A DNA stretch of 12,014 nucleotides from Flavobacterium sp. GTDB lineage: Bacteria; Bacteroidota; Bacteroidia; Flavobacteriales; Flavobacteriaceae. Below, piece by piece: positions 1 to 7,405 of the stretch (position 1 is its first letter; each line of letters opens with the position of its first letter). Where the stretch lies: contig JASLGC010000285.1 in NCBI GenBank assembly GCA_030150335.1, forward strand, positions 1 to 12,014. The letters run 5' to 3'. A model generated the notes under the pieces. The model was not told the origin of the DNA and made no database searches. It saw only the letters and a program-made list of their open reading frames with translations. A program made the position numbers and the translations under genes.

Positions 1-1545
1 TCCTTTTCCTTTTTCACTCTCAACATATACCTGTGAATTATGTACTTCGACTATTTGTTGAACATAAGCAAGACCTAAACCATGACCTTTCACATTATGT
101 AAATCTCCTGTATGCTCACGATAGAATTTATCAAATATACGCTTCTGTGCCTGCTTGCTCATTCCTACACCATGATCTTTAATCTTAATCAGAATGTAAT
201 CCTTTACATTTTCAGTATATACATCTATAACTGGCACTTCCGCTGAATACTTAATTGCATTGTCCAAGATATTAACGATAACGCTTGTAAAGTGAAAGTC
301 ATTTCCTAAAACATCACTTCTTCTCGCATCTAAGTGAAGATTAATCTCTCCTCCTCTATCTTGAATAATTAAACTTACGTGTTCTACAGCATCTTCTATA
401 ATTTCATGAACATCCATAGCCTCTTTGTCTACGTCAAATTCTCTACGTTCAAGTTTAGATATACGCAACACATTTTCTACTTGTGCATGCATACGCTTAT
501 TTTCATCACGAATCATTTGCAGATACCTATCGACTTTCTCCGGATCATTAATAACCTTTGGGTTTTTAATTGCATCTAAAGCTAAATTAATAGTAGCAAT
601 AGGTGTTTTAAACTCATGGGTCATATTATTGATAAAGTCCGTCTTAATCTCAGATATTTGTTTCTGTTTAATCAATTGGTTTATAGCATTCAAATAAGCT
701 GCTATGATCACAATCGTAAACAATATAGACAAGAACGTTATTCCAATTAAAGAAGAGAATAAATACTTACTCTTTTCAGGGAATGTTATATACAACTGAT
801 ATTTGCTCTTATTTTCATTATCCATCAAAACCGGAACACCATAAGTAGAATCATCTTCATACTCAAATTCATCCGATTTAATCTTAGTAGACAAACCTCT
901 ATTGTAAACACCGAACTCAAACTTAGCGTTGACACCATACTGTTTCAACTCTTTCTCAAGTAATTCTCTCAATTTGGCTTTTGAGATGCGTTCATCAATG
1001 CTTCTTAAGGCTACAATGTCTTTAAAATAAATATCAAATTGCGCTTGATCTAAAACATCCAGATTACCTGTCTTTTCAATAACTTCATCAGGATAATTCT
1101 GCTTTAAATTATTCCTATCAAAGTCATCTCCTTTATATATCTCTGTTTTCCTTTTAGAAACAAAGTTTTTGACTTTTAGACTATCTGCTTTTTTATCAAA
1201 GAACGAGCTCTTTATATTATAGTCTTCTAAGACTAAAATATTCGAGTAAACGATTTGCTCATTTGTCATTGGGTTTCTCTCTACGATGTAGTATTGTTTC
1301 AACTCATTCTGCTTTGGTGGTGTACCAATGCTATCTCTAAGCTGATTATACATTCTGTAGAATTCTGTAGCTTCATCTTGTTGCAGTGTGTTTGCTACAT
1401 TTCCTATTACTTGTTGTACGTGGTATTTAAACTGCTCTTCATTATTCTTATAAGAACTGATAATCCAATACAACTGAACAATGATTATTCCTATTAGAGA
1501 AAAACTCATTATTCCTACTAAAAGCCGAAATCTGACTTTACTCAT
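1..1545 (-). CDS. Sensor histidine kinase, two transmembrane segments, C-terminus cut by window edge
   Basis: Inner-membrane sensor kinase of a two-component system. The frame is open from the ATG at 1545 to the window edge (515 codons), so the last residues lie outside. Transmembrane segment 1 is about residues 6-27, then a periplasmic sensor region of about 230 residues, then transmembrane segment 2 at about 262-285. The HisKA box reads FINNMTHEFKTP with the phospho-accepting His310. The ATPase domain shows the N box (NILDNAIKYS, Asn429), G1 (DHGVGM, Asp457), F box (RIFDKFYR) and G2 (GHGLGLAYV, Gly487-Gly491). No HAMP, PAS or receiver domain is visible. This first Met is chosen because it precedes a basic n-region and segment 1; Met14 lies inside that segment. 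It sits 72 bp downstream of coaE. A partner response regulator is probably the next gene beyond the left edge. The architecture fits RprX- or PorY-like kinases; which one is not decidable here. Confidence 0.93.
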   Translation of the reverse strand, partial: MSKVRFRLLVGIMSFSLIGIIIVQLYWIISSYKNNEEQFKYHVQQVIGNVANTLQQDEATEFYRMYNQLRDSIGTPPKQNELKQYYIVERNPMTNEQIVYSNILVLEDYNIKSSFFDKKADSLKVKNFVSKRKTEIYKGDDFDRNNLKQNYPDEVIEKTGNLDVLDQAQFDIYFKDIVALRSIDERISKAKLRELLEKELKQYGVNAKFEFGVYNRGLSTKIKSDEFEYEDDSTYGVPVLMDNENKSKYQLYITFPEKSKYLFSSLIGITFLSILFTIVIIAAYLNAINQLIKQKQISEIKTDFINNMTHEFKTPIATINLALDAIKNPKVINDPEKVDRYLQMIRDENKRMHAQVENVLRISKLERREFDVDKEAMDVHEIIEDAVEHVSLIIQDRGGEINLHLDARRSDVLGNDFHFTSVIVNILDNAIKYSAEVPVIDVYTENVKDYILIKIKDHGVGMSKQAQKRIFDKFYREHTGDLHNVKGHGLGLAYVQQIVEVHNSQVYVESEKGKG

Positions 1546-1553
1546 TATTACTT

Positions 1554-1583
1554 CAAAATTAACATTAAAAAAAATACTTCAAA
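1554..1583 (-). promoter_or_regulatory. Weak candidate promoter before the histidine kinase
   Basis: On the minus strand, TTTG (1580-1583), an 18-bp spacer and TAATTTTG (1554-1561) resemble the Bacteroidota -33/-7 pattern TTTG-N19-TAnnTTTG. The -7 box is only 8 bp from the kinase ATG, so a transcript starting here would have almost no leader. The kinase may instead be read through from coaE. Treat it as tentative. Confidence 0.25.
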
Positions 1584-1617
1584 CGCATATTAACACAATA
1601 TTAACTACTTAATTTCT

Positions 1618-2205
1618 TTAAATTTTACAATTAATATCTGCAATTACCATTTTTACTTCTTTTTCTACCAAATCTTTATTAATATTACTGATAACATAAT
1701 CGCTTTTAAGAACTTTTAATGAATCTTTCATTTGATTATCAATAATAGCTTGTACATTTTGCGAAGAAACACCATCTCTTGCAACTACTCTTTGAATACG
1801 AATCTCTTCAGGAGCAGTGATTAAAATAACATAATCACATTCTTTATCTAATCCTTGCTCAAAAAGTATTGCACTTTCCTTAATCACGAACGAAAAATCT
1901 TTATGTTCCTCTAACCAATCCGTAAAATCTTTTTTCACTTCTGGATGCACAATATTATTAAGACCGTTTAGTAAATCTTTATTATTAAAAACAATATTTC
2001 TCAATTTTTTCCGATCAATGACTGATCCTATTTTGATATCCTCATCAAACAATGCTTGAACAGCTTCAACGATATCTGACCTATCCATTATTGCTTTTGC
2101 CCTTTCGTCTGCAATATAAATAGGTACGCCCTCCGCTTCAAACATCTTTGCTACAGTAGTCTTACCGCTACCAATACCTCCTGTTAATCCAACAATTAAT
2201 GCCAT
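1618..2205 (-). CDS. coaE: Dephospho-CoA kinase
   Basis: Catalyses the last step of coenzyme A synthesis, ATP-dependent phosphorylation of the 3'-hydroxyl of dephospho-CoA, in the cytosol. The 195-residue length is normal for CoaE. The P-loop GLTGGIGSGKTT is at residues 6-17. The substrate-side motif YIADERAK (30-37, Asp33) follows, then NNIVHPEV (83-90), the ESAILFEQG segment (110-118) and the lid-type RVVARDGVSSQ (139-149) with arginines expected to contact ATP phosphates. The C-terminal DYVISN (169-174) is the usual closing strand. The ATG at 2205 starts directly before the P-loop strand, as in the family. It begins 11 bp after the glycosyltransferase stop, so the two are very likely co-transcribed. 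Nothing is missing or unusual. Confidence 0.97.
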   Translation of the reverse strand: MALIVGLTGGIGSGKTTVAKMFEAEGVPIYIADERAKAIMDRSDIVEAVQALFDEDIKIGSVIDRKKLRNIVFNNKDLLNGLNNIVHPEVKKDFTDWLEEHKDFSFVIKESAILFEQGLDKECDYVILITAPEEIRIQRVVARDGVSSQNVQAIIDNQMKDSLKVLKSDYVISNINKDLVEKEVKMVIADINCKI

Positions 2206-2216
2206 CTTACTTTATT

Positions 2217-3209
2217 TTATTTGAAAAACATTTCTGGTAATCCATCTTCTGCTTTTTTTCTTAAGATATGCAAGATATAGTTAGCTTTAACAAAACCCGT
2301 ACCATAACCTACAAATTGTAAAAAAGTTGCAATAATAGCAAGAAAACTTATCTTAAAACTCTTTTCTTTCACAAGGCAACTCAAAAATATCAATAAAAAG
2401 TATAATACGTATACATTAAACAAATAAAGAGTATAAAATAAAAGTAAAATACTTAACATAAAACCTGCAATAAACAAAGTTGGAAACCAATATGTCAACT
2501 TGGCATATTGCGGATACCTTTGATTTAATATTGGTCGGGCTTTACCAAACTTATTCACTTGAGTATAGAATTTACTCCAATCTATCCTCCTTTTGTGATA
2601 AACGTAAGCTTTTGAAAACAATTGTGTATCAAAACCTAATTCCCACAATCGTATTGTTAAATCAGGATCCTCACCAGGATGAACCTTTCCATATCCACCT
2701 GAAGCCAAAAAAGCCTTCTTAGAAAGCCCCATATTAAAACTTCGCGGTTGAAACTTACCAATACGCTCACTCGCTCCGCGGATTCCCCCAGTAGTCAAAA
2801 CAGAAGTCATCGAAAAATTGATAGCTTTTTGTACATCACTAAAACTATCCAATGCAGCATCAGGACCACCAAAACAATCTACATATTCATCCTCTAAATA
2901 ACTTTCTACTGTCTCTAAATATTGCTGTGGAATAATACAATCTGAGTCTAAAATGATGAAATATTCCCCTTTTGCTCTATCCATTCCATAATTTCGAGAA
3001 TCTCCAGGCCCAGAATTACTCTTATAAAAATACGATATCGTTAATTTATCCTCATATTTCTTAACTATTTCACGTGAGTCCACTTTAGAACCATCTTCTA
3101 CCACAACCACCTCAAATTCCTTATCATAAGTCTGTTGTGTCAAGCTCTGCAAGAGCTCATCTATTTCATCCGGACGATTATATACGGGAATAATGAAAGA
3201 AAAATACAT
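2217..3209 (-). CDS. Family 2 glycosyltransferase with C-terminal membrane segments
   Basis: A GT-A fold, inverting-type family 2 glycosyltransferase, expected to move a sugar from a nucleotide-sugar donor to an envelope glycan or lipid at the cytoplasmic face of the inner membrane. The nucleotide-binding start FSFIIPVYNRPDE (3-15) and VVVVEDGS (34-41) are typical. The metal-binding DxD lies in ILDSDCIIP (Asp88, Asp90). The acceptor-side acidic motif is HPGEDPD (177-183, Glu180-Asp181), followed by an RLWELGF helix. After about residue 240 come two or three hydrophobic segments (about 243-262, 265-280 and 286-305) and a basic tail, so it is membrane anchored. It is the first gene of the minus-strand run and is divergent from porX. 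Donor and acceptor cannot be inferred. The link to coaE looks like shared transcription rather than a common pathway. Confidence 0.9.
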   Translation of the reverse strand: MYFSFIIPVYNRPDEIDELLQSLTQQTYDKEFEVVVVEDGSKVDSREIVKKYEDKLTISYFYKSNSGPGDSRNYGMDRAKGEYFIILDSDCIIPQQYLETVESYLEDEYVDCFGGPDAALDSFSDVQKAINFSMTSVLTTGGIRGASERIGKFQPRSFNMGLSKKAFLASGGYGKVHPGEDPDLTIRLWELGFDTQLFSKAYVYHKRRIDWSKFYTQVNKFGKARPILNQRYPQYAKLTYWFPTLFIAGFMLSILLLFYTLYLFNVYVLYFLLIFLSCLVKEKSFKISFLAIIATFLQFVGYGTGFVKANYILHILRKKAEDGLPEMFFK

Positions 3210-3301
3210 TTATAAAATTTTTATAATACTTCAACAAAAATATCGTTAAGTATTGTAATAAGGAAATACATCACTATATTTATCAATACTATTTAAAAAT
3301 T

Positions 3302-3309
3302 CAAATATA
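3302..3309 (-). promoter_or_regulatory. Candidate -7 element for the glycosyltransferase-coaE unit
   Basis: The 158-bp gap between the divergent glycosyltransferase and porX must hold promoters for both. On the minus strand TATATTTG (3302-3309) matches TAnnTTTG exactly and would give a leader of about 85 nt, but no TTG-type -33 box sits at the right distance. A second exact match, TATTTTTG (3235-3242), is much closer to the start codon. For porX only an imperfect TATGTTTA (3313-3320, plus) was seen. No SD-like site precedes either gene, which is common in this phylum. Confidence 0.3.
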
Positions 3310-3367
3310 CTTTATGTTTAAAAGGCATCCTAACCTTTAAACTATAAAGTATCGCAAATCGATTACT

Positions 3368-4924
3368 ATGAATAAAATTAATATACTTTGGGTTGACGAT
3401 GAAGTTGATTTACTTAAACCACATATCCTTTTTTTAGAGAAAAAAAACTACGCTGTTAGCACTTGTACAAACGGTCAAGACGCTATTGAGCTATTTAAAG
3501 AAAATGATTTTGACATCGTTTTTCTTGATGAGAATATGCCAGGTCTTTCGGGACTTGAAACACTAAATGAGATTAAAGCAATTAAAAACAATACTCCAAT
3601 TATAATGATCACTAAAAGTGAGGAAGAATACATTATGGAGGAAGCTATTGGTGCCAAAATATCAGATTATTTAATCAAACCAGTTAATCCAAATCAAATC
3701 TTACTTTCCCTTAAAAAGAACCTTGACGATTCAAGACTTATTTCTGAGAAATCATCATTGAGTTACCAAAAGGAATTTCGCAATATTTCAATGGATTTAA
3801 TGCAAGCACGTGATTATGAAGATTGGATTTCTATTTATAGAAAACTGTTGTACTGGGAACAAAAACTTGAAAACATTGAAGACCAGAGTTTAATCTCTAT
3901 CCTTGATACTCAAAAAGCAGAAGCAAATTCACTATTTGGTAAGTTCGTAGAGAAAAATTACGAAACTTGGATTAATGACCCTGAGAACAGCCCAGTCTTT
4001 TCTCACCAAATATTTAGAAAATGGGTTGCACCAGATTTGAAAAAAGAAGACTCTAAAATTCTGTTTGTCGTAATTGACAATTTAAGATTTGACCAATGGA
4101 GAGCATTTGAATCTGTGTTGACGAATCACTACAAAGTAGAATCCGAAAATAGCTTCTTCTCTATCCTACCTACAGCTACTCAATATTCACGTAACGCTAT
4201 ATTCTCTGGATTAACACCCTTAGAAATGTCTGAACAACTTCCTCAATATTGGAAAAACGACACCGATGAAGGAGGAAAAAACTTATTTGAAAAAGAATTC
4301 TTACAAGCACAATTACAGCGTTTGCGTTTAAATATCAAAAACGAATACTTCAAAATTACCAACCAAAAAGAAGGTAAAAAACTTGTAGACAGCTTCAAAT
4401 CACTTAAAGATAACAAGCTTATCACGATAGTTTACAACTTCGTAGATATGATTTCGCATGCTAAAACAGAAATGGAAGTTATTAAAGAGTTAGCTTCAAA
4501 CGATAAAGCATACCGCTCACTTACAGTTAGTTGGTTTAGAAACTCACCTTTATTTGAGCTAATACAACAAGCACAACACCTTGGTTACAAATTGATTATC
4601 ACTACAGACCACGGTACTATCAACTGTAAAACCCCATCTAAAGTTATCGGAGATAAAAACACAAGTTTAAACCTTCGTTACAAAACAGGTAAGAGTTTAA
4701 CCTTCGAAAGTAAAGATGTATACCACGTTAAAGAACCAAAAAAAATACAATTACCAAACATTAATATCAGTAGTTCTTATATTTTTGCAAAAAATGATTA
4801 CTTCTTAGCGTACCAGAATAATTTCAATTATTACGCTTCTTATTTTAAAAACACCTATCAACACGGTGGTATATCATTAGAAGAAGTAATTGTACCATTT
4901 ATTGTTTTAACACCTAAATCATAA
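3368..4924 (+). CDS. porX: PorX: type IX secretion response regulator with PglZ-type phosphodiesterase domain
   Basis: Regulates the type IX secretion system of Bacteroidota together with the kinase PorY and the ECF sigma factor SigP. Residues 1-120 form a receiver: acidic pair Asp10-Asp11, phospho-acceptor Asp54 in VFLDENMPG, Thr82 and Lys104 (YLIKP). A helical linker spans about 125-225. Residues from about 230 to the end form a PglZ domain of the alkaline phosphatase superfamily. Expected zinc ligands and nucleophile are all visible: Asp237 (VVIDNLRFDQW), Thr271 (PTATQYSR), Asp360 and His364 (NFVDMISHAK), Asp414-His415 (TTDHG) and His499 (YQHGG). PorX of Porphyromonas gingivalis has been reported to hydrolyse cyclic and linear oligoadenylates with this domain; the intact ligand set suggests the same here (inference). 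Length (518) matches the family. No DNA-binding output domain is present. It ends 2 bp before tsaE, heading a probable operon porX-tsaE-ald. Confidence 0.95.
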   Translation: MNKINILWVDDEVDLLKPHILFLEKKNYAVSTCTNGQDAIELFKENDFDIVFLDENMPGLSGLETLNEIKAIKNNTPIIMITKSEEEYIMEEAIGAKISDYLIKPVNPNQILLSLKKNLDDSRLISEKSSLSYQKEFRNISMDLMQARDYEDWISIYRKLLYWEQKLENIEDQSLISILDTQKAEANSLFGKFVEKNYETWINDPENSPVFSHQIFRKWVAPDLKKEDSKILFVVIDNLRFDQWRAFESVLTNHYKVESENSFFSILPTATQYSRNAIFSGLTPLEMSEQLPQYWKNDTDEGGKNLFEKEFLQAQLQRLRLNIKNEYFKITNQKEGKKLVDSFKSLKDNKLITIVYNFVDMISHAKTEMEVIKELASNDKAYRSLTVSWFRNSPLFELIQQAQHLGYKLIITTDHGTINCKTPSKVIGDKNTSLNLRYKTGKSLTFESKDVYHVKEPKKIQLPNINISSSYIFAKNDYFLAYQNNFNYYASYFKNTYQHGGISLEEVIVPFIVLTPKS

Positions 4925-4926
4925 AA

Positions 4927-5346
4927 ATGACTGAGATTATATACTCATTACCAGAAATTAAAGAAGTTGCAAAAAGAGTAATTGACAGCTTGCAACACAA
5001 AATTGTTTTGTTCAACGCCCCTATGGGAGCTGGAAAAACAACCTTAATTAAAGAACTAAGTGAGTATATTGGAGTAAATGATATGACAAGCAGCCCTACC
5101 TTTTCCATTGTAAACGAATACAAGTCAGAAACAACAGGTGAAAGAGTTTACCACTTTGATTTATACAGAATCAACGATGAAGAAGAGGCTTATGATATGG
5201 GAATGGACGAATATTTAGACTCTAATAGTTGGTGTTTTATTGAGTGGCCTGAAAAGACACCTACAATAATCCCTGACGAACATGCCGTAATAGAAATAGA
5301 AATATTAGAAGACGGCAATAGAAAACTTGTATTAAAAAACAATTAA
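4927..5346 (+). CDS. tsaE: tRNA t6A biosynthesis ATPase TsaE
   Basis: P-loop ATPase that works with TsaB, TsaC/YrdC and TsaD to make threonylcarbamoyl-adenosine at position 37 of ANN-decoding tRNAs in the cytosol. The Walker A is NAPMGAGKTTL (residues 30-40, Lys37). The switch-like SSPTFSIVNEY (55-65) follows, then the VYHFDLYR motif (74-81, Asp78) and FIEWPEK (104-110, Glu106, Trp107), all diagnostic of the family. Its 139 residues match the usual size. The start is fixed by position, two bases after the porX stop, so translation is probably coupled. The other t6A genes are not in the window. Confidence in function is very high; the pairing with porX and ald looks like housekeeping linkage with no obvious mechanistic tie. 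Confidence 0.97.
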   Translation: MTEIIYSLPEIKEVAKRVIDSLQHKIVLFNAPMGAGKTTLIKELSEYIGVNDMTSSPTFSIVNEYKSETTGERVYHFDLYRINDEEEAYDMGMDEYLDSNSWCFIEWPEKTPTIIPDEHAVIEIEILEDGNRKLVLKNN

Positions 5347-5360
5347 ACATTGTAAAGAAT

Positions 5361-6557
5361 ATGGCAATGACAACTCCTTTTTCAAAGAAAGACTTGATAC
5401 CTTTAGAAGAATGTCTAATGGTTGAACGCAAACGCAGTGAAATGTTTATTGGTGTTCCAAAAGAGAACTTCAATACTGAGAAACGCATCTGCATTACACC
5501 AGAAGCCGTTCAAACATTAAGCACTTACGGACATCGTGTTTTAATTGAAAAAGGAGCTGGAGAAGCCGCAAGTTACAGTGACTTAGAATATAGTAAAGCT
5601 GGTGCTGAACTAACCAGTGACCCTAAGAAGATATACAGTTGCCAAACAATTGTCAAGGTGGTTCCTCCTACACTTGAAGAAATCAAGTTAATGGCTCCAT
5701 ACACGGTTATTTGGTCTACAGTACAACTAAAAACGCTGAGTAAAGAATATTTTGAGGCCCTATCGAAGAAGAAAATATCTGCCATTGGGTTTGACTTTAT
5801 TCATGACAAATACGGAGCGTACCCTGCCATCAGCACACTTAGCGAAATAGCAGGAATCTCATCTATTCAGATTGCAGCAGAATTAATGACTACGACAAGT
5901 AATGGAAAAGGTCTTCTTTTTGGTAACGTTACAGGCGTACTACCTACAGAAGTAGTTATTTTAGGTTCAGGTTTAGTAGCAGAATACGCTGCAAAAACCG
6001 CATTGGGAATGGGAGCTAACGTCAGAGTTTTTGACAACTCAATCCAAAAGTTGCGCAGATTGCAAAACAACTTACCACAACAAATTTCTACATCTACCAT
6101 TCAAGAAAAAATACTACAAAAGGCATTAATGCGATGCGATGTTGCCATTGGCGCTATCAGAGGAAAAAACAGAGCCCCTGTAGTCGTTAGTGAAACAATG
6201 GTAGAAAACATGAAAAAAGGAGCAGTTATAATTGATGTATCAATTGATACTGGAGGTTGTTTTGAAACATCTGAATTAACCACACATGAAAACCCAACTA
6301 TTGAAAAATGCGGAGTAATACACTATGGTGTACCCAACATAACCTCACGCTATAGTAAAACAGCCTCTATGGCCTTGAGTAACATCATTACCCCAATGCT
6401 TATAGAATACGCTGAAAATGGCGATTTAGACGGTGCTATCCATGGAGAAACAATTATCCAATCGGGAATTTATAGCTACAAAGGATTAGTAACCAATCGC
6501 AACGTTGCAGAATGGTTCAACCTTGACTACAAAGACATCCATTTATTCGCATTTTAA
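5361..6557 (+). CDS. ald: Alanine dehydrogenase (long Bacteroidota type)
   Basis: NAD-dependent enzyme of the alanine dehydrogenase / transhydrogenase-alpha family, interconverting L-alanine with pyruvate and ammonia in the cytosol. It has 398 residues against about 370 for the classical enzyme. The extra length is an N-terminal extension of about 28 residues before FIGVPKE (29-35); this extended start (PFxxxxLxPxEE) is, as I recall, usual in Bacteroidota, so the ATG at 5361 is kept over Met20 or Met28. Arg42 (KRICITP) and Lys99 (IVKVVPP) match the pyruvate-binding residues. The NAD-binding Rossmann motif is VVILGSGLVAEYAA (198-211) with acidic Asp225 at the end of the second strand. Asp296 (SIDTGGCFE) matches the catalytic Asp. 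The active-site His of the classical enzyme (His96 in Mycobacterium tuberculosis) aligns with Gln122 (STVQLKT). It starts 14 bp after tsaE, so it is probably co-transcribed. Confidence 0.9.
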   Translation: MAMTTPFSKKDLIPLEECLMVERKRSEMFIGVPKENFNTEKRICITPEAVQTLSTYGHRVLIEKGAGEAASYSDLEYSKAGAELTSDPKKIYSCQTIVKVVPPTLEEIKLMAPYTVIWSTVQLKTLSKEYFEALSKKKISAIGFDFIHDKYGAYPAISTLSEIAGISSIQIAAELMTTTSNGKGLLFGNVTGVLPTEVVILGSGLVAEYAAKTALGMGANVRVFDNSIQKLRRLQNNLPQQISTSTIQEKILQKALMRCDVAIGAIRGKNRAPVVVSETMVENMKKGAVIIDVSIDTGGCFETSELTTHENPTIEKCGVIHYGVPNITSRYSKTASMALSNIITPMLIEYAENGDLDGAIHGETIIQSGIYSYKGLVTNRNVAEWFNLDYKDIHLFAF

Positions 6558-6572
6558 AATTTTGATAAATGA

Positions 6573-6603
6573 TTAGTTTTCCATCGACGAATTACTAATT
6601 TTG
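6573..6603 (+). promoter_or_regulatory. Bacteroidota-type promoter for the DUF4258-like gene
   Basis: TAATTTTG followed by CA (-7 box at 6596-6603) is an exact match to TAnnTTTG. At 19 bp upstream is TTAG (6573-6576), one base from the TTTG -33 box. The implied start near 6608-6611 leaves a leader of about 10 nt before the ATG at 6620. The box lies in the 62-bp gap after ald, so this gene has its own promoter even if ald transcripts read through. Confidence 0.55.
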
Positions 6604-6619
6604 CACAAAACAAATTAAA

Positions 6620-7000
6620 ATGAAGTTTACACAACGTTTAGCCTATTACTTATTCGGACTATTGATTGGTGCCCTATTTTTGTTTTTCTTCTTTGGAGAA
6701 AAGAAAACGGACTTTTGTTATTTACCAAACTGTAGAGTTTTAAAAGACTTAAGAAGTAAACCAGTAATGTATTCTAACGATGCAGAGGTAAAACTTGCAG
6801 AAGGATGGGTTACAAAAGATGATATCAGAAAAACATTAATGTACGGGAAAGTTGACTTCTCCGAGAGTAAAGTAGAACTTGAAAAAGGTAAACTATATGT
6901 TATCTCTGGTAAAAACAGTGAAAACACACCTATTATAGTTAAGATTATCAACTATGATAACAAGATTAAGTTATACGATATTGAAAAAAGCTCAAAATAA
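6620..7000 (+). CDS. DUF4258-like membrane-anchored small protein
   Basis: A protein of 126 residues with unknown function. Residues 1-7 are basic and 8-25 form one hydrophobic segment, so it is probably an inner-membrane anchor or uncleaved signal with the rest in the periplasm. Two cysteines, Cys33 and Cys38 (FCYLPNCRV), follow the membrane segment and could form a disulfide. The remainder has the look of DUF4258 proteins common in Flavobacteriia: a GWVTKDDIRKTLMYGKVDF region (62-80) and then beta strands with KLYVISGK (91-98) and IIVKIINYDNKIKLYDI (105-121). The family assignment is from pattern memory. It follows ald by 62 bp and has its own likely promoter; the tRNA-Val gene is next. Confidence 0.8.
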   Translation: MKFTQRLAYYLFGLLIGALFLFFFFGEKKTDFCYLPNCRVLKDLRSKPVMYSNDAEVKLAEGWVTKDDIRKTLMYGKVDFSESKVELEKGKLYVISGKNSENTPIIVKIINYDNKIKLYDIEKSSK

Positions 7001-7012
7001 CTCAACAAAATA

Positions 7013-7043
7013 TTTGTTAGTTTAAAAAATAGGGCTACATTTG
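7013..7043 (+). promoter_or_regulatory. Consensus Bacteroidota promoter for tRNA-Val
   Basis: TTTG (7013-7016), a spacer of exactly 19 bp, then TACATTTG (7036-7043) is a complete match to the TTTG-N19-TAnnTTTG promoter used by the primary sigma factor of this phylum. Transcription would begin near 7048-7052, about 15-20 bases before the mature tRNA end at 7067. Confidence 0.85.
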
Positions 7044-7066
7044 CAATCCCTTAAAAACAAATATAA

Positions 7067-7141
7067 GGGCGATTAGCTCAGTTGGTTCAGAGCATCTCGT
7101 TTACACCGAGAGGGTCGGGGGTTCGAATCCCTCATCGCCCA
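7067..7141 (+). tRNA. tRNA-Val (anticodon UAC)
   Basis: A full cloverleaf. The acceptor stem GGGCGAT (7067-7073) pairs with ATCGCCC (7134-7140), with discriminator A at 7141. The D stem is GCTC/GAGC. The anticodon stem TCTCG (7095-7099) pairs with CGAGA (7107-7111) around loop TTTACAC, placing anticodon TAC at 7102-7104, which reads valine codons. The T arm has GGGGG, the TTCGAAT loop and CCCTC with one G-U pair. The bases after the discriminator are CAAA, so the CCA end is not encoded and must be added by nucleotidyltransferase. It is a single gene with its own promoter upstream and a terminator directly after. Confidence 0.97.
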
Positions 7142-7142
7142 C

Positions 7143-7176
7143 AAAAAAAACTATAGTATTTACTATAGTTTTTTTT
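7143..7176. terminator. Bidirectional intrinsic terminator hairpin
   Basis: AAAAAAAACTATAGTA (7143-7158) and its exact reverse complement (7161-7176) are separated by only TT, giving a perfect 34-bp palindrome. The core CTATAG stem is flanked by runs of eight A and eight T, so either strand yields a hairpin followed by a U tract. It starts two bases past the tRNA and lies between the plus-strand tRNA and the converging minus-strand exported-protein genes, so it can end both. The stem is weak (no GC-rich core). The 229 bp between it and the next gene hold no other clear feature. Confidence 0.75.
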
Positions 7177-7405
7177 GTTTTGTAACGATACTGCTTCTTG
7201 AAAACATGCCCAACTTCCCCTCCTTAAATCACCTCACTCCTACTCGTTTTAAATATGTGATTTACCATTCTACAAATACCCAATACTCAACACTACGAAA
7301 AGCACAATCCTAATTTAAGAACCAACAACACTCACACACCAATACTATTCAATCAAGCATCATTGAAATACATTTTGTCCAATCATCATCCTTTCCCTTC
7401 TACCA

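Noticed and set aside
379..697. Two overlapping plus-strand open frames of 66 and 90 codons
   Set aside because: They lie antisense to the histidine kinase, across its dimerisation and ATPase coding region, and have no motif of their own.
2480..2722. Plus-strand open frame of 80 codons
   Set aside because: It is antisense to the glycosyltransferase acceptor-site and membrane-segment coding region, with no homology-like signal.
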